This document shows, in pieces, positions 25,720 to 34,537 of a DNA stretch of 64,000 bases. A program made the translations under genes and the position numbers. How positions within the stretch are numbered: the stretch's first letter is position 1; each line of letters starts with the position of its first letter. A model generated the notes under the pieces. It made no database searches. It worked only from the letters and a program-made list of their open reading frames with translations, and had not been told where the DNA came from. Source of the stretch: UBA721 sp002705165 (lineage in GTDB: Bacteria > Planctomycetota > Planctomycetia > Pirellulales > Pirellulaceae); the NCBI GenBank assembly GCA_045565995.1, contig JBJLEF010000004.1:62001-126000 (forward strand), given 5' to 3'.

Positions 25720-27141
25720 ATGCGTCCTCTCTCATGGCGTCTAGGGACTCGTCCCTCTAAAACACGAATTCCTTTTCGTTATGGCCAGGCATGTCTTACG
25801 GAGTGTCCACAGGCCCTGCTTGAAATAAAACTGGAAATCGATGGCCGCGTGGTCAACGGCTACGCCTCAGATTGCCTCCCTCCCCTGTGGTTTGATAAAT
25901 CCGGGAAGCGCACATTTGCTGAGCAAATCGAGGATATGCTCAATGCAATTAATGCATCTGCCTCCGTTCTTAATAGCGCCCGTTCAATTCAATCTCTGGG
26001 AGTTGCAGTTCGATTGCTATGGGGTAGCACTGAAGGTTCAGAACGTCCTCCATTACTCGATAGCTTTGGCCATAGTATGGTGGAACGTTGTATTATAGAT
26101 GCCTCCTGTCGCCACCGAGGTCAAAGCTTTCGAGAGTTGTTGTCATCCGGCGATTTATACCAAGGGTATTCAACGGACCTGGCCGCCTGGGGAACCAAAG
26201 CAACCGTGCACCCTTGGCAGCGAGACATGTCTTCCGGCAGCATTTCAGTGAGGCATACCGTTGGGTTGGGGGACCCCCTGACAAGAGGCGACATTGCCGG
26301 GGGTAAATTCCTAGACGACGGTCTTCCGGAAACGTTGGAAGATCATCTATTACTAAACGGTATACGCTACTTAAAAATTAAGGTTGGTAATCGCGGTGCT
26401 GAGGACGTAGATCGGCTCAAAGAAATACATCGGGTCGTATCAGCGACAGGGTTGCAAGATGTTCGATATACCCTCGACGGTAATGAGCAGTACTCTTCAA
26501 TCGCAGAGTTTATAGACTTTTGGCGTGAACTCTTAAGGCATCGGGAACTAAAGTCACTTGCAAACAGTGTTCTTGCGGTGGAGCAGCCTTTGAATCGATC
26601 GCGGGCCTTCGACGAAGTTGCAACCCAAGGATTATTAGAATTTGGTAAACAAATGCCAGTAATTATCGACGAGTCAGACGCTCGGAAAAGCGATTGTTGG
26701 AAAGCGATCTGTCTTGGTTATTCGGGCACCAGTTCGAAGGCCTGTAAGGGGGTCACCAAGGCGTTGGTGAACAGACAGTTGATCGAAGATGAACAGCGTA
26801 GGCAGCCCGGCCGAAGGTTTGTGATGACCGGGGAAGATTTGTGTTGTGTGGGCGTTGTTGGCTTGCAGTCGGATTTGGCGCTCGTTTCGGCTATGGGGCT
26901 CAAGCACGTCGAGCGTAATGGTCATCACTATCATTCGGGATTGCGATATCTGGACGAAACCTGTTACGAAGAGATCCTCTCTTGTCATGGTGATCTATAT
27001 CAGGGAGTCCAAGGCGTACCTGCTTTGAAGATCCAAAGTGGTGAAATCTCATTAGAGTCTGTAAATCGTGATGGTTTTGGATTCACAGTGGATCCTCACT
27101 TTGAAACCTATCAGGTGGTCCGGGAGGGTGGTGCTGGTTAA
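25720..27141 (+). CDS. Enolase-superfamily (mandelate racemase/muconate lactonizing-like) protein
   Basis: 473 residues from ATG 25720. The barrel has the MLE/OSBS-type catalytic layout: LKIKVG (K-x-K), YTLDGNEQ (Asp), AVEQP (Glu), VIIDESD (Asp/Glu) and a later Lys within SSKACKGVTKA. This implies acid/base lysines on both faces, as in muconate lactonizing enzyme, o-succinylbenzoate synthase or dipeptide epimerase. The protein is about 100 residues longer than those enzymes, with a long N-terminal capping region. The substrate is unknown. It follows ispG by one base and is surely co-transcribed. Its stop overlaps that of the convergent GNAT gene by four bases. Confidence 0.78.
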   Translation: MRPLSWRLGTRPSKTRIPFRYGQACLTECPQALLEIKLEIDGRVVNGYASDCLPPLWFDKSGKRTFAEQIEDMLNAINASASVLNSARSIQSLGVAVRLLWGSTEGSERPPLLDSFGHSMVERCIIDASCRHRGQSFRELLSSGDLYQGYSTDLAAWGTKATVHPWQRDMSSGSISVRHTVGLGDPLTRGDIAGGKFLDDGLPETLEDHLLLNGIRYLKIKVGNRGAEDVDRLKEIHRVVSATGLQDVRYTLDGNEQYSSIAEFIDFWRELLRHRELKSLANSVLAVEQPLNRSRAFDEVATQGLLEFGKQMPVIIDESDARKSDCWKAICLGYSGTSSKACKGVTKALVNRQLIEDEQRRQPGRRFVMTGEDLCCVGVVGLQSDLALVSAMGLKHVERNGHHYHSGLRYLDETCYEEILSCHGDLYQGVQGVPALKIQSGEISLESVNRDGFGFTVDPHFETYQVVREGGAG

Positions 27142-28061
27142 ATCAAATACTCGACATGAGAAGAAGTGATAATACGCTCGAAACCGATAGCCTCGGCTAT
27201 TTCCATGCGTTGTGTGTCTTTAGCATCCACATGAAGACGGAGTGGAGAAAGTCCAGTTTGCGGAAGCTGCCTTAGTATTTCACATAGTAAGAATTCATAG
27301 TGTGATAAGTCGAGATCTGTTCTGGATGTGTACCTTATGATATCGACACCTCCGTTCGGCCAGTTGGGATAACTTTGGGCGAGGCAGGCAAATGTGATGG
27401 ACGCCTCAGTTTCGCCTGTTTGGCGGTGTGTTAAGTCGAGTTGGCTGGTAGCCAGATGAGAATAAACCGAATTCAGCAAGTGGTCTTTAAAGTCCGGATC
27501 GGTCAACTGGTCTAGTACATGGGTTCTGCGTAATGACATTTGTTTCCGTGTGAAGGGGATTTGTCCATTGTGGATGTCAAATTGAAGGCAATGCCAGGAA
27601 TCTATGGTCTTAAACCCAAGTGTTTCAAGAATCGGAAGAATTGGGTGTGTTTGAGGTACCCCTACATTTAAGAAATGGGTCGAAATTCCGTTGTAATATT
27701 CTGCCTTATCAGGAGGGGTGCCGATTCTTAGACATTTTATGCCGCGTGTTTCTGCGTAAGCGAGAGTGTAGTCAAGAAGCGCTTTGGCAATGGCCATATC
27801 CGAATTGGATACTAGAAAATTAGAAATAGTTAGAGTGCCTGTTTCTAAGTCCTCTTGGGAGGCGCTACCAAGATGTACGAAGCCAAGTAATTCCTCTGCG
27901 ATGGTAGCCACAAAGAGATGGTCTCGCCGGAAGTAGGTCTTCGCGAAGACGGCAAACTCGAGAAGATTTGTGGAGACGACGGCTTCGAGATTACAACACG
28001 TATTAATTACGTTGGCGATTGCGGGCGGGTCATGGTTAAGAAAAGGTCTTACATGGATCAT
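27138..28061 (-). CDS. GNAT-type acetyltransferase-like protein
   Basis: 307 residues with an N-terminal GNAT-like half: IHVRPFLNHDPPAIANVIN, then LFVATIAEELLGFVHLG and CLRIGTPPDK. A second, weaker GNAT-like half runs about 150-307 (HVDAKDTQRMEIAEAIGFERI at the end). This would be a tandem GNAT protein of the mycothiol-synthase type of architecture. The acceptor is unknown. Its ATG overlaps the TGA of the Rieske gene upstream as ATGA, so translation of the two is coupled. Confidence 0.65.
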   Translation of the reverse strand: MIHVRPFLNHDPPAIANVINTCCNLEAVVSTNLLEFAVFAKTYFRRDHLFVATIAEELLGFVHLGSASQEDLETGTLTISNFLVSNSDMAIAKALLDYTLAYAETRGIKCLRIGTPPDKAEYYNGISTHFLNVGVPQTHPILPILETLGFKTIDSWHCLQFDIHNGQIPFTRKQMSLRRTHVLDQLTDPDFKDHLLNSVYSHLATSQLDLTHRQTGETEASITFACLAQSYPNWPNGGVDIIRYTSRTDLDLSHYEFLLCEILRQLPQTGLSPLRLHVDAKDTQRMEIAEAIGFERIITSSHVEYLI

Positions 28062-28370
28062 GGAAGTTGTACCTCGACGCGCCCGTCAACGATTCGGGCC
28101 TCGAAGGTATCGATGCAAACCGCTGGGAATCGATTGATGTTGGCCTGTATGGACATCGTATTCCCAGCCGTGCCAAGGGCAGCGAATGATGCAGTCGTGG
28201 AGACTGCCTTTGGCAAGAGAGCCTCCTTGGTGCGGGCAAATCCCGTCGACGGCCTGGATGATTCCATCAACTGTAAATAAGGCTATGATTCGTCCATCGA
28301 TAACGCATTCGGCTATTCCGCTCTGCGGCATTTCGGATAGTCGAATAGCGGGTTTCCATTCAGCTGACAT
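28058..28370 (-). CDS. Rieske [2Fe-2S] ferredoxin-type protein, frameshifted
   Basis: A small Rieske domain begins at ATG 28370 (MSAEWKPAIRLSEM). The cluster ligands are intact: CPHQGG and CPWHGW, the C-x-H ... C-x2-H pattern. The frame then leaves the family pattern after DVHTGQ near 28143 and runs to a stop at 28086. The family-like ending (FPAVCIDTFEARIVDG) is in the +1 frame and ends at 28058, exactly where the next gene starts by ATGA overlap. One extra base near 28141-28146 explains everything: sequencing error, a young frameshift, or programmed +1 shifting. The start overlaps the acyltransferase stop by 11 bases. A role as an electron-transfer ferredoxin is likely if functional. Confidence 0.7.
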
Positions 28371-29268
28371 CGGTAAGTTTAGCTGCCTTATGTTTGCGTG
28401 GATCCTTCCAACGTCGATGTAACCACCAGTACTGGGCTGGAGAAAGTTCAATAGCCTCCTCAAGTCGCCTATTATACCACGCGGTAACATGACTGATTGT
28501 TTGTTCAGTTGGCCCTAAGTTGGAGGTGCGTAAGTGACCGCGGCAATCTAACGTTAGATCGAACATCCTCCAGTTGTGCCGCGCTGCAACGACGACGACT
28601 TCGGCGTCGGTCGTAAGTGCGTATAAAGCGAGCGCCTTATGGCACGAAGCAGGGCGCCCCATGAAATCCATCCAGATTCCTTTTTTTCCGGCGGCTTGAT
28701 CCGCAAGAACAGTTAGCGTCTCGCCCTTTCGAAGTAAGGTATCAACCGTAGTGGCTATTCCCTTTTTAGGGAGGATAAACTGTCCGTAACGACTACGGAA
28801 GGTGTTGATGTAGTCATTCATCAACGGGTTATCGAGTGGCCTGGCGATCGTAAAACTCGGAAATCCGAAAAGTCCGGCTATGAACCCCGCCAACTCGAAA
28901 TTTCCATAATGCCCAGAGAGCAACATGGTGGGGTGTTTCGATAAAAGCCCTGTAAGCAGTACATGTTGATCCTGAATTGCAATATGCTCGCGCCAGTTAA
29001 AACGATTTATACTCCGAGGGGCCTGGGCGACCTCAAAAAGCATTAGGAATAGGCTTTGCCACATTCGGTATATCGTGTTGTAAAGCTGTTTGCGAGAAGC
29101 GTCGGGAAATACATACCCCAGGTTCTCTAGACAGACTCGACGGCGAATGGGTACTAGGCGAGTCATGACCCATGCGAGTGAGCAACTCAATCCTTCCAGG
29201 CTAGCTCTGGGCATCGCCTGGATGATACAGAAAATTGTTCGGAGGAAGATATAGCCGACTAAATTCAC
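28360..29268 (-). CDS. LpxL/HtrB-type lysophospholipid (lipid A) acyltransferase
   Basis: 302 residues with an N-terminal membrane segment and the acyltransferase motif SGHYGNFE (H-x4-E). IARPLDNP and a C-terminal QYWWLHRRWK follow, both typical of Kdo2-lipid A acyltransferases (Lip_A_acyltrans). The enzyme adds a secondary acyl chain to lipid A at the inner face of the membrane, consistent with a Gram-negative-type envelope. It is followed, with overlap, by the Rieske gene and then the GNAT gene. Confidence 0.88.
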   Translation of the reverse strand: MNLVGYIFLRTIFCIIQAMPRASLEGLSCSLAWVMTRLVPIRRRVCLENLGYVFPDASRKQLYNTIYRMWQSLFLMLFEVAQAPRSINRFNWREHIAIQDQHVLLTGLLSKHPTMLLSGHYGNFELAGFIAGLFGFPSFTIARPLDNPLMNDYINTFRSRYGQFILPKKGIATTVDTLLRKGETLTVLADQAAGKKGIWMDFMGRPASCHKALALYALTTDAEVVVVAARHNWRMFDLTLDCRGHLRTSNLGPTEQTISHVTAWYNRRLEEAIELSPAQYWWLHRRWKDPRKHKAAKLTDVS

Positions 29269-29359
29269 TGGTTTTTGGAAAGATAATGGTTGCTGACGTT
29301 GATCACAAACCGACAGTTTGCCAAATGAGCAGACTTAAACCAATACCAACCTCGCTCGG

Positions 29360-30460
29360 TCATCGTTTTTTGCGTTTCACTCCCGTTTTACGATAAGACA
29401 GAATGGGATCCTGTTTTAAGGGAAGTTGAACGGCTTTTCCGGACGCGGCTGCTTTATAAATACCCAAAATAATCTCCACACTACGACGGCCTTCCCGTCC
29501 GTCTATGGAATTAGACCCTTGCCCCTTGATTGATTTTATGGCATCTCGAAATAGGGACGCGTGGGCATGGTGCCCTATTGCCGCTGGATCGGCGGCTCCA
29601 CCACCTGTTTTCGTCACTCCGGCCATTTTTCCGATCAAGGCCTTGTCGGCGCGTGTCATTTTTGAAAATTCCCACGTGACAATATCCTCTTCCTCAATTG
29701 CCGCGGAGCCGAGTGTGCCATGGACTTCGATTTTCTTCAACGCGCCTGGATAGGCCGCGGTAGTGGCTTCAATCACACCAAGCGCACCATTGGCAAAACG
29801 AAGGGTAGCCACAACGACATCTTCCACATCGATCCTCTTGTGGGCAAGCATGTCCGCTTGAGCCGTGATTTCAACTACCGGGCCCATTAACCAACTCAGA
29901 AGGTCGACATTGTGAATGGCTTGGTTCATCAAAGCCCCGCCCCCATCTAGTTCCCACGTTCCCCGCCAGGCGCCACTATCGTAATATTCTTGAGTTCGAA
30001 ACCACTTAACATAGGCATCGCCCATGGTCAGACGTCCGAATTTACCAGCAGTGACGGCTTTTTTCAGTAATTGTGAGGATTGATGAAATCTGGAGGGGAA
30101 GATTGTGAAGAGTTTGACGCGGTGTTTTTGGCAGGCGTCGATGATAGCATCACATCTCTTCAGGGTTATTTCGAGAGGTTTCTCAACAATGATGTGTTTT
30201 TTTGCCTTGGCTGCCGCCACAGCGGCTTCCATGTGAGCTCCACTCGGTGTGCAGATGGTGATCACATCCACGGCCGGATTTGAAAGGAGTTCGTTGAGCG
30301 AGTCGTATGCAGTTCCCCCGTGTTCGCAAGTGAATTTTTGGGCGCTCTCGAGCCTGCGGCTATACGCGCCGATTAATTGGGCTCCTCGGATATCTGCGAT
30401 AGCGCGGGCATGAAAATTAGCGATCATGCCACATCCTACGATTCCAAAGCCTATTGCCAT
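29360..30460 (-). CDS. Gfo/Idh/MocA-family oxidoreductase
   Basis: 366 residues. The Rossmann motif is present (GIVGCGMIANFHARAI), as is the family catalytic EKP (IIVEKPLEI). The C-terminal beta sheet domain carries GGGALMNQAIHNVDLLSWLMG with the conserved H-x-D near the substrate. These enzymes oxidise or reduce sugars and inositols with NAD(P), and planctomycetes carry large sets of them. The exact substrate is unknown. It is the last gene of the long minus-strand series, 31 bases after the CPBP gene, and unlike the paralogue at 9407 its motifs are intact. Confidence 0.9.
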   Translation of the reverse strand: MAIGFGIVGCGMIANFHARAIADIRGAQLIGAYSRRLESAQKFTCEHGGTAYDSLNELLSNPAVDVITICTPSGAHMEAAVAAAKAKKHIIVEKPLEITLKRCDAIIDACQKHRVKLFTIFPSRFHQSSQLLKKAVTAGKFGRLTMGDAYVKWFRTQEYYDSGAWRGTWELDGGGALMNQAIHNVDLLSWLMGPVVEITAQADMLAHKRIDVEDVVVATLRFANGALGVIEATTAAYPGALKKIEVHGTLGSAAIEEEDIVTWEFSKMTRADKALIGKMAGVTKTGGGAADPAAIGHHAHASLFRDAIKSIKGQGSNSIDGREGRRSVEIILGIYKAAASGKAVQLPLKQDPILSYRKTGVKRKKR

Positions 30461-30491
30461 TGTTAGATCCTGCTTATTCTGAAAATGAATT

Positions 30492-31412
30492 CTAAGATTG
30501 ATAAATGATGAGGTAAATCAAGGGAATGGTACTGATCCCGTTAAGGACCATATGGATGATTACGCAGGGAATGATGCTGCCGGTTTTATTGCCAACGTAA
30601 CCGATTCCAAACGACAAAATGAACAGCGGGATGTACGCCGCACCTTGGCCAATGTGTAAGGCAGAGAAAAGTAGACTTGTTAATAAGTTAGCTCCGTGAA
30701 CCTGAAATAAATCCGGGCTCATTTCCTGACGAGATGGCATTTCGCTATTCCGGCAAAGGATGAAGGTTTCACTCCGCCAGGTTCCACTGAATACTCGGTG
30801 TAAATAGGTAAGGATGATCCCACGGAAGACGAATTCCTCGACAAGCGGTGCAGCAATCACGACCGTAATGACAGTGTAGATTAACGTAGTTACAGAAGCC
30901 TCCGCTAAAAGGGTTTCTATAACGGGGTGGCTATAGGGCGTTACGAAGATTGACACCAATGCATTAATAAGCATCGTGACGGGGACGAGCAGTAAAGCGG
31001 CATAAAAACCGATACGGACGAGTCCAAATAGACGGTCGAATCTTATTCGCATGGCGCGAAGATCACCGCGTCTAAGATAAATAGCAGGTACCACAAGGAA
31101 GAGGGTGAGTAGCGTGCAGAGTCCGGCGGCAGAATTAAAGGGTGATAGCTGGATGAATTGACCGGGGATATCATTTGGGTCAGGGTTTTCAACCACGACG
31201 GTTATCCCGATGACCTGAACACCAAAGTAAATTACAAGGGTGAAGAGCATATCAAAGAGGTCGAGTCTGCTTGGCGCAAAGGACCACTGATCTAGCAACG
31301 GAAGACCGTGTTGAATGCGACGCTGATAGAGGGTCTTCCAGGGCATAACCACGAAGACCAGGACTAGCCCCAGCATGAAAACGACAGTAAAAACGAGTTG
31401 AATGGGGGCCAT
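30492..31412 (-). CDS. CPBP-family intramembrane glutamic endopeptidase
   Basis: 306 residues with about seven to eight membrane helices and the three Abi/CPBP motifs in order: EEFVFRG, SALHIGQ and VIIHMVLNG. Their Glu, Arg and His residues form the intramembrane active site of Rce1-like proteases. An unusual insertion of roughly 30 hydrophilic residues sits between motif 1 and motif 2. The substrate is unknown. It starts 9 bases after pgsA ends and is probably co-transcribed with it. Confidence 0.88.
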   Translation of the reverse strand: MAPIQLVFTVVFMLGLVLVFVVMPWKTLYQRRIQHGLPLLDQWSFAPSRLDLFDMLFTLVIYFGVQVIGITVVVENPDPNDIPGQFIQLSPFNSAAGLCTLLTLFLVVPAIYLRRGDLRAMRIRFDRLFGLVRIGFYAALLLVPVTMLINALVSIFVTPYSHPVIETLLAEASVTTLIYTVITVVIAAPLVEEFVFRGIILTYLHRVFSGTWRSETFILCRNSEMPSRQEMSPDLFQVHGANLLTSLLFSALHIGQGAAYIPLFILSFGIGYVGNKTGSIIPCVIIHMVLNGISTIPLIYLIIYQS

Positions 31413-31420
31413 GAAATTGA

Positions 31421-32068
31421 CTAGTCGTCGTGAGGTGCGGACGCTTTTGTGAGCTGTGGGATTAAATTAATGGAGCCTCTGACGTAGATCGCACCTGAGT
31501 AGACAGTGCTTAAAACAGAAATCCAAACGAAGGCGGCCGTTGTATAGTTTAATAAGGGGCTAATCTCTTGCTGCTGCGTTGCGAGGTGGATGATGATCAA
31601 TGTCCCAACGACGGCACCACACTGGAAGACCATTTTAAGCTTGCCGGGCATGTTGGCGGAAAAATCTCCACCGTGTTGCTCGATAAAAGCCCGTAATGCC
31701 GTGACAAGTATTTCTCGCCCCACTACGATGACAGCCATCCACCCATGGATGACATAGTAAACGCCCGTCTCTATTTGTCCGAGTGCCTGCAGCTTCACCA
31801 TCTCCACGGCTATTAGTATAAACATGCCACAGATGATAATCTTATCGCAAAACGGATCTAGGATGCGGCCGAGTTGAGTGACTTGATTATTTTTCCGCGC
31901 GAGATAACCATCGACCCAGTCGGTGCCGGCGGCAATGGCAAAGAGGATTAGGGAGATGAAGTACTCGCCCATTGGTAAGATCACAAAAATTATCAAAGAC
32001 AACACGAAACGCGCCGAAGTGATAAGGTTCGGAGGATTAATGACGCTGTTGGCTGTTTTTGCTGACAT
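31421..32068 (-). CDS. pgsA: CDP-diacylglycerol-glycerol-3-phosphate 3-phosphatidyltransferase PgsA
   Basis: 215 residues, multi-pass, with the CDP-alcohol phosphotransferase motif complete: DG-x2-AR-x8-G-x3-D-x3-D, read from DWVDGYLARK through LGRILDPFCDK. It transfers the phosphatidyl group to glycerol-3-phosphate, the first committed step toward phosphatidylglycerol. The N-terminal helix begins NLITSARFVLSLI, as in other PgsA proteins. A related phosphatidyltransferase (PssA) is less likely given the motif and length. Confidence 0.9.
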   Translation of the reverse strand: MSAKTANSVINPPNLITSARFVLSLIIFVILPMGEYFISLILFAIAAGTDWVDGYLARKNNQVTQLGRILDPFCDKIIICGMFILIAVEMVKLQALGQIETGVYYVIHGWMAVIVVGREILVTALRAFIEQHGGDFSANMPGKLKMVFQCGAVVGTLIIIHLATQQQEISPLLNYTTAAFVWISVLSTVYSGAIYVRGSINLIPQLTKASAPHDD

Positions 32069-32146
32069 GATAAATTCCTTAATTCGCCGTTTGGAGCTAA
32101 GCTACAGTGTACACATTTTAAGGAAAATATGGTGGTGGAGAGCGAG

Positions 32147-33520
32147 TTAGGCTGGTATTCCCGAGAGGTCGTAGCCAGCGGAGGCAGCAATTTGGACGTT
32201 CAATATTTGGCCAACCCTCAAGTCTTGTTCGGGCGACGTGACGAACAGCAGGCAATCAATATCAGGGGCATCGGCCTGGGTACGACCAATCCATACGTGC
32301 TTTTCCTGCGGATGAGGCCGGTCTATGATTGCCGGTAGTACTTTACCAATCAACGAATCGTTTCTCTCGAAAACAATTTTCTGTTGTGCCTGCATCAGGC
32401 GTTGCTGTCGTTCGAGTTTGACTTCTTCGGGGAGGTGCCCATCAAAGCCCGACGAAGGTGTATATTCTTCGTAACTATAGGTAAATACCCCCACACGTTC
32501 GAATTTCGTCTGTTCCACGAAGTCCAATAACTCATTGAACTGCTCGTCCGTTTCACCAGGGAAGCCCGTGATGAATGTCGTGCGTAATGTGAGTTCAGGG
32601 ATGCCTTCGCGTAGTCGTTGAATAATGTCTTCGATTTGTGCTCGATTAACCCGTCTCGACATACGTTTAAGCATGTAGTCGTTGATATGTTGTAACGGCA
32701 TATCTATGTAAGGGATAACCTTACGTGCGTTGGCGAGCGTTTCGATCAATTCGTCAGTGATGTACATCGGGTAGAAATAAAGCAAACGGACCCAATCGAT
32801 TCCGACTAGCGAATCGATTTCAGTGATCAACTGGTTAAGACGCGGCTCCCCGTAAAGATCCATACCGTAGTAAGTCGTGTCCTGAGCCACGATGTTTAGT
32901 TCTCTCACGCCATCATTCGCAAGTTGATTTGCTTCGATAATCACCTGTTCGATAGGCTTGGTGGCATGCTTTCCTCTCATCCTAGGGATATCGCAAAAAG
33001 TGCATAGTCGATCACACCCTTCCGAAATTTTAAGATAGGCAAAATGAGGCGGCGTAATCCGGAGGCGATCGGTGTCTGGAAGAGCTCTAACGGGAGCAGG
33101 TTTAAACACGCTCCGCTGTTCTTCCAGGTCTCCCAATAATCTATCCGCGATTTTGGTGACTTCTTCGCGACCAAAGACACCCACTAAAGAGTCAATTTCG
33201 GGGCGTTCTTCAAGCAATTGTTCTTTTTGACGTTCTGCCAGACAGCCCGAGACGACCACTCCCTTAATCACCCCCTGATTCTTAAGTTCAATCATCTCGT
33301 CAATGGCGCCGTAAGATTCCTTTCGCGCTTCTTCAATGAATCCGCAGGTATTAACAACTACGAAATCGGCATCGTTTGGGTCACCTACGAGCTGGTATCC
33401 GTCAAGCTGCAATAACCCAAGCATTCTTTCGCTATCTACAGTATTCTTGGGGCACCCCAGACTAACAAAGGCGTAGTTGGCCTTGGGAGTGATTTCGGCT
33501 TCATCTATCGTTTTTGTCAT
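32147..33520 (-). CDS. rimO: Ribosomal protein S12 methylthiotransferase RimO
   Basis: 457 residues. The N-terminal UPF0004 domain has SLGCPKN, NTCGFI and GCLAER cysteines for the auxiliary cluster. The radical SAM centre is CDRLCTFC. The TIM-barrel blocks (FITGFPGETDE, RVGVFTYSYEE, GTPSS-like) are typical, and a TRAM domain closes the chain. RimO thiomethylates the conserved Asp of ribosomal protein S12. The radical SAM spacing and EEYTPSSGF block favour RimO over MiaB. It lies 15 bases after the dehydrogenase gene that precedes it. Confidence 0.93.
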   Translation of the reverse strand: MTKTIDEAEITPKANYAFVSLGCPKNTVDSERMLGLLQLDGYQLVGDPNDADFVVVNTCGFIEEARKESYGAIDEMIELKNQGVIKGVVVSGCLAERQKEQLLEERPEIDSLVGVFGREEVTKIADRLLGDLEEQRSVFKPAPVRALPDTDRLRITPPHFAYLKISEGCDRLCTFCDIPRMRGKHATKPIEQVIIEANQLANDGVRELNIVAQDTTYYGMDLYGEPRLNQLITEIDSLVGIDWVRLLYFYPMYITDELIETLANARKVIPYIDMPLQHINDYMLKRMSRRVNRAQIEDIIQRLREGIPELTLRTTFITGFPGETDEQFNELLDFVEQTKFERVGVFTYSYEEYTPSSGFDGHLPEEVKLERQQRLMQAQQKIVFERNDSLIGKVLPAIIDRPHPQEKHVWIGRTQADAPDIDCLLFVTSPEQDLRVGQILNVQIAASAGYDLSGIPA

Positions 33521-33534
33521 TGTTTAAAACGCGG

Positions 33535-34536
33535 TTAGAACCATAGTGATTTGTTGACAACATTTAATAATGACTCGTCATTCGCGAAACGCCTAATATT
33601 TCCCAGTAAAACTTCGAGATGTCGCTCCGAAACTTTGGGTGTGCAGGCGGCGATATGTGGCGTTATTATGACATTAGGCATTTTCCACAACGGATGGTCC
33701 TCCGGAAGTGGCTCGATTTCAAAAACATCCAATGCGGCTCCGGCTATGAGGTCAGCGTTCAAAGCGGTGACGAGGTCATCGAGTGGTATAATAACTCCTC
33801 TCCCGATGTTGATAAGAAACGCCGAACTCTTCATTTTCCCCATGACTTCGAGGTTGAAAAGTCCTTCTGTTTCCGGAGTATGGGGGGCGGCAATGACGAC
33901 GAAGTCACTGGAAGAAAGCATTTCATCCAAGTCAGTAAGCCCCCCAAAGGTATCCACGTATTTTGGCGGTTCGGAATAGGGATCGACACCTATCACAGTC
34001 ATGCCCAGTTGTTTCCCGTATCGTGCTATTTCGCGTCCAATACTACCCATGCCCAAGATACCCAGGGTGGAGTCCGCTAGTTGCTGATGTTGATGATCCA
34101 TGGGTGTTACATTCCCCGGACCTACGGAATAATCGGCCCTGCCGGTTTCCCCACCTACAGGAGACCAGTTGGATTCGTATTGTTGCGCCATATAAATATG
34201 CATTCGTCGGGCGAACATTAAGATGTAGGTAAAGACATGGTCTGCGATGACGTCATAGAAAAGTCCTCGCATGTTGGTCAATTGACAGGGATGCTGTATC
34301 AACGCGGGAAAAAGATAATGCTCTAAACTGGCTGTTGGGCTTTGAACCCATTGCAACTGCCTAGCTGCCGCTAGCAAGTCGGGTAACATTTTTCCATAAA
34401 AACCGTCGGCGTCGGCTATTTCCGCTTCCGCCTGCTCGAGACTTTCGCAATTGACAATGTTTAGCTGGCATTTTAGGTCGACGATTTGACGAAGCCTTAG
34501 CGCGTCGATGGAGGGATAGATTACGAGCTTTTTCAT
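33535..34536 (-). CDS. D-2-hydroxyacid dehydrogenase
   Basis: 333 residues with the NAD motif GILGMGSIGREIARYGKQLG and the catalytic set Arg (INIGRG), Glu (VFEIEPLP) and His (TPHIAA) of the phosphoglycerate/formate dehydrogenase-like family. The N-terminal catalytic domain is divergent, with ADGFYGKMLPDLL. Cytoplasmic. The substrate is unknown; hydroxypyruvate or a 2-keto acid is typical. It sits in the same series as SMP-30, one base away, suggesting a small sugar-acid module. Confidence 0.87.
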   Translation of the reverse strand: MKKLVIYPSIDALRLRQIVDLKCQLNIVNCESLEQAEAEIADADGFYGKMLPDLLAAARQLQWVQSPTASLEHYLFPALIQHPCQLTNMRGLFYDVIADHVFTYILMFARRMHIYMAQQYESNWSPVGGETGRADYSVGPGNVTPMDHQHQQLADSTLGILGMGSIGREIARYGKQLGMTVIGVDPYSEPPKYVDTFGGLTDLDEMLSSSDFVVIAAPHTPETEGLFNLEVMGKMKSSAFLINIGRGVIIPLDDLVTALNADLIAGAALDVFEIEPLPEDHPLWKMPNVIITPHIAACTPKVSERHLEVLLGNIRRFANDESLLNVVNKSLWF

Positions 34537-34537
34537 C

